A stretch of DNA of 64,000 nt from Plicaturopsis crispa FD-325 SS-3 (taxonomy: Eukaryota; Basidiomycota; Agaricomycetes; Amylocorticiales; Amylocorticiaceae): assembly GCA_000827205.1 (NCBI GenBank), contig KN832563.1, positions 878,863 to 942,862 on the forward strand. The letters are read 5' to 3'. Shown here one piece after another: positions 59,480 through 64,000 of this stretch; within the stretch, counting starts at the first letter, position 1, and every line of letters starts with the position of its first letter. Position numbers and translations under genes: made by a program. The notes beneath the pieces are model-generated. The model searched no databases. It was not told the DNA's origin and saw nothing but the letters and a program-made list of their open reading frames with translations.

Positions 59480-61985
59480 CTACTGTGCCGTCTGGTTTGC
59501 AACGCTCGCCCAGAATCTGGTAAAGCAGGCAATCAGCTCGGGACCATGATCAGGACAATAGCACTAGCACTCACGCGCATCGCTCCAATAAGGCTCTATC
59601 CGTCGTGAAAGTATGTATATCAGGATCGCCATTCGCAGTCGCATTGAACAACATCTCGGTCGGAGAAGCATCAGTCCACGTCCCCCAGGCCGGTGTGAGA
59701 TTCTCAGAATCGACTTTGATATTCGGGTCGCTAGCGACTGAGAAGGAGTCGAAAGATCCAGAGAAGGAATCGATGAAGGACACGTTATTGAACGGGGCAG
59801 CGGGAAGCCTTCCCAGAGTTAGACTACAACGGCGAGGTCAGTTATGGAAAATTCGGCCCGCTAGACGATCTTACCTCGGAAAATAGTAGGCTACATCCTC
59901 TCCGTGTGTTCCTGGGGGAATGGCAAACTCCCCCTACAATAAATTAGTGCATGCTAGAGGCGATACTACTAGGCATCGCACAAACCTTATGACCGCGGCC
60001 ATTGAAGGCTCGGAGGAGGAAGTAGGTCGGGCATACGAAGATTGCTGCGGTCTCAAGTCAGACAACACCGATGGTAAACATCTTGCTACGCACATTCTCC
60101 CATTATACCTATGACTTGGTCCAAAGTCGAGCCGCCGGTCTTAGCGTACAACGCCACCCCTTGTTCGACTTGATTTATATCCAGGAATGGGAAGAGATCG
60201 CTGATATACAGTGTTGTATTCCCAGCCTCAGGCTGCGTGGCGTTGACAAAGATCGTTCCCTCGAAAGCATTTGTTATCGACAAGACAGCTCGCTGAGGAG
60301 CGAACGGAAGACGAGTCAGTCACATGGCAAGACTGACGGCACCTGTGTACCCACCCCGTTCGCATTGCCTTTTGCTAGAGTCACCGTTGGCCGCTCCACG
60401 ATAAACGAACCGTCGACGACAGGCACGAAGACAAATGTTCCAAAAAACCCCGCCTGATTTATGTTGAAGTTAATGTCTTGTAGCGTGTTGACATCGACGT
60501 CGCGTAGGCAGGATAACGTGTCATTGCTCGAAGAGCAGCTACAACCATGCGCCACTGCGATCAGGGTTACCCAAAGACGCTAAACCTGCGTCTACTCACT
60601 TTGCTTGAGAGACTACCTCGCTATAGAGTGTCTGTAAGGCCTGTGTCAATGCTTTTCAAGTACTCGGGAAGCATATGCCTCGCACCTCGGGCACTTCATC
60701 ATCAAACTCGTACTGCGATGGAAGGAACGTCGAGCTCGTAATGCCGGCTGCAAATAGCTGAGGTTCCGTACGACCGCCATGTGCAACTATGTGCTGCAGG
60801 ACCGAGCCCGCTCCTATTCGATTGCGGTAAGTCTTAGTTGACGAGAAGTATCCGTCAGTACAGCCGGCAATGTCAGAACACGTACCCGCTGACTCGCCCC
60901 AGATGGTTACTTTGGAAGGATCGCCGCCGAAGGCATGTATCTGCAAGGAGAGTCATCAGACTACGGGCTTGATTGACTTGTAAGCTAGACGTCAAACGTA
61001 CATGAGTTTGAACCCATTGTAACGCGAAATTTTGATCCACTATCGGGTAGTCAGAAACGAGGCAAAAGCAAAATGATATAACGTACACAATCCGGCGTTT
61101 AGTACACCGTTTTTCTTGACCTCTGTGCCCGCGAGAAAACCTACCGGGACAATTCAGTTGCCCGTGGTTTGAAGCATGCTTTATGCGTATATGCACTCAC
61201 CGAATACACCCAGTCGATATTCAATTGATACTACAATGACACCATTGTTTGACTGCTCAATGAGGAAGGAACCGTCATAGTTGTTGGCCGTGTCCGATAT
61301 GTAGCTGCGTTCTGGGAAATTAGACCCTCCGCGTTATAATTGGACAGTATTGCCACGCACCCCCCACCGTGGATCCAGACAATTACAGGTACCGTGCGCT
61401 CTGACGCTGATCCAGGAACATACACACTAGAGGCATAGAGCCGTTCAGAACGAGAACACTAATCAAAAGTTAAGATTATGACACTCACTCGAGGAACAAA
61501 CAATCCTCAGATGCTGAGGGTGCGGCGGCTCGCTTCTTCAAGGGGGGATCTGTCGGTGATATGCCCGATCCTGCTTCGAAGCATGTTGCCTGGAACGCGT
61601 TTGCCTGCTGAAGGCCAGGGACAAACTCTGGACTTTGGGGGGCCCGCCATCGCAGCGAACCTGGGATAATATTCACAAGGGAACACGCGTGATATGGCAC
61701 GTGAAAGTAACATACCTGTAGGAGGGGCAGCGTATCGAACACCTGGTGAGCAGACGAGGTTAGCACTGTCTTGTCCACGACGTGACAGGATGGGGTAAAC
61801 TCACCCAAGAAACTCGTGATATTCGTGGTCGAATTCACCGTACCCTGGTATCGAGCATAGCCGAGGTCCACGATGGGTCCCGTATTATTTGTACGGGTGA
61901 TTTCAGTGTTGAAGGTCGAAGCAGGAAGTGCAAAGACCGCGAGGTAAAGAAAAAGGCGTGCAAGGTTCTGAAGGGCGGCAAACAT
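59480..61985 (-). CDS. Secreted type-B carboxylesterase/lipase
   Basis: About ten exons, roughly 540 residues, start ATG 61985. The N-terminus MFAALQNLARLFLYLAVFAL is a signal peptide, with cleavage expected after about residue 23. Family blocks in order: SFLGVRYAAPPTGSLRWRAP, SEDCLFLDVYVPG, VIVWIHGGG (oxyanion hole), NNGVIVVSIEYRLGVF, FGGDPSKVTIWGESAG (nucleophile Ser), and near the C-terminus FAIPPGTHGEDVAYYF, with the likely catalytic His in THGED. The last exon reads FWASVANQTAQ. Several N-x-S/T sites suggest glycosylation. Fungal type-B esterases hydrolyse lipids or plant esters outside the cell; the substrate is unknown. The transposon has inserted just beyond the stop, so the natural 3' UTR may be replaced by transposon sequence. 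Confidence 0.88.
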
Positions 61986-62603
61986 TACTGCTCTGTGAGT
62001 CGAAAGAGGCGGTCAAGATGGTGGGGTGCTCAACGGCGTCGGAGTGCATTTATACATCGGGACTGAATGTACAAATCTGCCCCGCAGTCCGAGAGAACAG
62101 GCGTGCTATAAATTGTGGGCCAACGGACTTGCCCAATGCTCACTACCAAGAAGGAGACGATCAGCTGACTCGGTGTATAGCGTCAGACGTCGCAAACGCA
62201 CTTCTGCATTGACACGAATGATCACAGGGAGCGAAGCGCAATCGACTTTCCGGGCCACTTATAGGAGAAAGCCCACAGGGCACGAGCACCAATGCCGGTC
62301 ACGATGCACAGTCCTCGGAGCTGCTCATAGTGACATAGGCTGAATGCTTATAAACGAACAGCGGAAATGGAGTCGGCGTGAGAACTGGCGAGGTAATGAG
62401 CGGACACGACATACCACGAGTTGCGTGGACTGAACACCTAAAGAAACACTGGTTTGTAAAGGGGTTCATTTGGCCTGGCGAGTTACTAGCGTAGATTGTG
62501 ACTGCCTGTAGATTTCGTGAGCTTCTGTGCTTAAGACGAGAGAATGTGCACGGCTACCTGGTAAACGTACGGCAACGCGTACGGTGGATTGTCAAACGAG
62601 ATT
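61986..62603. other. Upstream region of the carboxylesterase
   Basis: 618 bp between minus-strand genes, holding the carboxylesterase promoter and the 3' UTR of F-box E. Plus-strand frames of 80-105 codons here show no protein character. No TATA box is obvious within 60 bp of the esterase ATG. Confidence 0.4.
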
Positions 62604-64000
62604 TCAGAAGTCGAAACTCCAAGGATCGCCTGAGTAGCGATCGGGCGACCCACGGCTCACAACCCCATCCCAATCCACCTCGTCAATCACATCCTCTAAA
62701 TCAAAGAGGCAGTCGCTCTCGACCCACGCGCAGTTCCTAAGGGACAACTTTTCGAGGGTAGCACTACATCGGGCGCGATCTTTGAAGCAGCTGCAGAGGG
62801 TGTCTAATTGCAGGCGATAGTCGTCCAAAGGATTGAAGTCGACCCCACTTAACGTCAGGTCCCGAAGCGCGGGGAAGAAAAGACCGTCGTGTTCCGTCGG
62901 TATATCGCGGGTAAAGCCAGCTTTGCGTGGGTCCAAGGCCGTTATGAGTCCAGAAACAGCGTCTTCGGATACTTCAATCTTTCGTACGAGGGTGCACTGA
63001 CGGAAGATCGCTTCCCATGCATCGCACGTCATTCTATGAAGGTCAACCACCACTAGGCTTTGCAGTTGATCCAAGGACAGAGATCTGCAGAGCGCCACAG
63101 CATACTGGTCTCCTCGCTCGGAGTCACCGTATGTCGGCACGTCAAATGTGATTGTGAGACGGGGCGCTATGCGAGTTGTCGATGACTCTTCGGCGGTCGT
63201 GTTCCAGGCTCGAATTTGGATGCTACGCGCGCGCGAATCGAGACGGATATCCAACATTTGCAAGCCAACGCTCCAAGAATTCAATGCGGGTAGTGGGTTG
63301 CGGAGGTGCATTGTATACGAGTAGTCAAGCCCGCAGACGAACGTAAAGACGGCGGCCAAGGGTAATGTCAATTTTTTGAGGAGCATGCTGCACACGTCGA
63401 CAGATGACGAGACGTGGACGGAAATGAGGCATGGGAGATTGACCATCTCCGTTGCCGCTACGGACTCTTCTCTCGAGTGTGCTATAGAATCCTTCCCGAG
63501 GCTCAATATGGTGAGGAACGACGTCCTGCCTAACAGACCGAGTATATCGGATACACTGGGTCGCGAGGCGACAGGGATCAATTCAAGCTTTAGCACCTTC
63601 AGATTGTTGACGAAAGGGAAATCCCAGGGAATGCTGCACGAGCTAAGGAAGAGGTTTCGCAATGTGGGGTTTAATCCAGCGCAGAATGTCTCCGGAAGGT
63701 TGTAACCTTTGCTGTCACTTTGAGTCGGTACGACCAGCTCCAGACTCTCCAGAACCGGCGCGGATGAGTCGACACTTCCAAACAACTCGTCCATACATTC
63801 CGATGTCGACGTGAGGTGCAATGTTGATATGCGCGCCAAGTGTTTCAATGCCGGCTTCAGCGACAGCGCGTTTTTCTTGTCTCGATACTGGGATTGACCC
63901 ATAATCGTCAACGGCATGTTTTCGGACCGTTTGAGCATTTCTTTAGTCCATGCCGGTGACTTGAGAACGATGGAGCTCCAAAGTCGCGGGAAATTAAGGG
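62604..64000 (-). CDS. F-box protein E (WDG-tail family), 5' part beyond the window
   Basis: An open frame from the right window edge to the stop at 62604, about 465 residues. The edge already reads NFPRLWSSIVLKSPAWTKEMLKRSENMPL. That lines up with the segment after the F-box in the paralogues (DCPRLWSYIVPRTTKWTKKLLARSKDAPL in B). The F-box itself and the start lie outside. The leucine-rich body aligns with D, A, B and C. The tail has DEVDWDGVVSRG but only a short, less acidic end (RYSGDPWSFDF). A probable SCF adaptor; the internal methionine at 63938 is not the start. Confidence 0.8.
   Translation of the reverse strand, partial: LNFPRLWSSIVLKSPAWTKEMLKRSENMPLTIMGQSQYRDKKNALSLKPALKHLARISTLHLTSTSECMDELFGSVDSSAPVLESLELVVPTQSDSKGYNLPETFCAGLNPTLRNLFLSSCSIPWDFPFVNNLKVLKLELIPVASRPSVSDILGLLGRTSFLTILSLGKDSIAHSREESVAATEMVNLPCLISVHVSSSVDVCSMLLKKLTLPLAAVFTFVCGLDYSYTMHLRNPLPALNSWSVGLQMLDIRLDSRARSIQIRAWNTTAEESSTTRIAPRLTITFDVPTYGDSERGDQYAVALCRSLSLDQLQSLVVVDLHRMTCDAWEAIFRQCTLVRKIEVSEDAVSGLITALDPRKAGFTRDIPTEHDGLFFPALRDLTLSGVDFNPLDDYRLQLDTLCSCFKDRARCSATLEKLSLRNCAWVESDCLFDLEDVIDEVDWDGVVSRGSPDRYSGDPWSFDF

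Overview
The window reads as nuclear DNA of a filamentous basidiomycete, most likely an Agaricomycete. Nearly every recognisable gene is cut by 50-65 nt GT-AG introns. Genes lie close together on both strands. The content is typical of mushroom-forming fungi: a Ppo-type fatty-acid dioxygenase, a DOPA-dioxygenase-like protein, a large family of F-box proteins, and a Plavaka-type DNA transposon. I recognised no rRNA, tRNA or CRISPR by eye. All functional calls come from reading motifs; no database search was run.

Layout. 69-1450 (+) is a coiled-coil protein of unknown role. 1595-3286 (-) is a DUF676-type serine esterase, divergent from the epsilon-COP gene at 3603-4709 (+). 5298-10354 (+) is a Ppo/linoleate diol synthase-like gene with about 30 introns. 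10497-12167 (-) is a divergent F-box protein. 12789-16643 (-) is a RING + PH + VWA protein resembling the Far1/Ste5 pheromone scaffold. After a gene-poor stretch come a cystathionine beta-synthase-like gene (18384-19851 -), a DOPA-dioxygenase family gene (20588-21436 -) and cytidine deaminase (22783-23482 -). Next are F-box D (23909-25718 +), a PIF1 helicase (26551-28795 +), F-box A (28981-30776 -), a Tel1/ATM kinase (31855-41666 +) and a PAK/Ste20 kinase with a CRIB domain (42300-44689 -). Two neighbouring F-box paralogues follow (B 46178-48025 -, C 48619-50406 -).

50828-59433 is a DNA transposon of about 8.6 kb with inverted terminal repeats. It carries a 663-residue gene of unknown function (-) and a zinc-finger transposase (+) that share a 236-bp divergent promoter. 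A solo LTR of 1,035 bp with a perfect 5-bp target duplication is nested inside the transposase gene. The element ends 46 bp before the stop of a secreted type-B carboxylesterase (59480-61985 -). A last F-box gene (62604 to the window edge, -) runs off the right side.

How the genes fit together. Most are unrelated housekeeping genes: COPI transport, sulphur amino acids, pyrimidine salvage, DNA helicase and DNA-damage kinase. F-box paralogues are scattered between them. The Far1-like protein and the PAK kinase both belong to families acting in the Cdc42/pheromone MAPK pathway, but they are 26 kb apart and nothing shows they are co-regulated. The most distinctive features are an intron placed immediately after the ATG in four F-box paralogues, a conserved C-terminal WDG motif in the same family, the two-gene transposon with its nested LTR, and a dioxygenase whose P450-like domain appears to lack the heme-thiolate cysteine.
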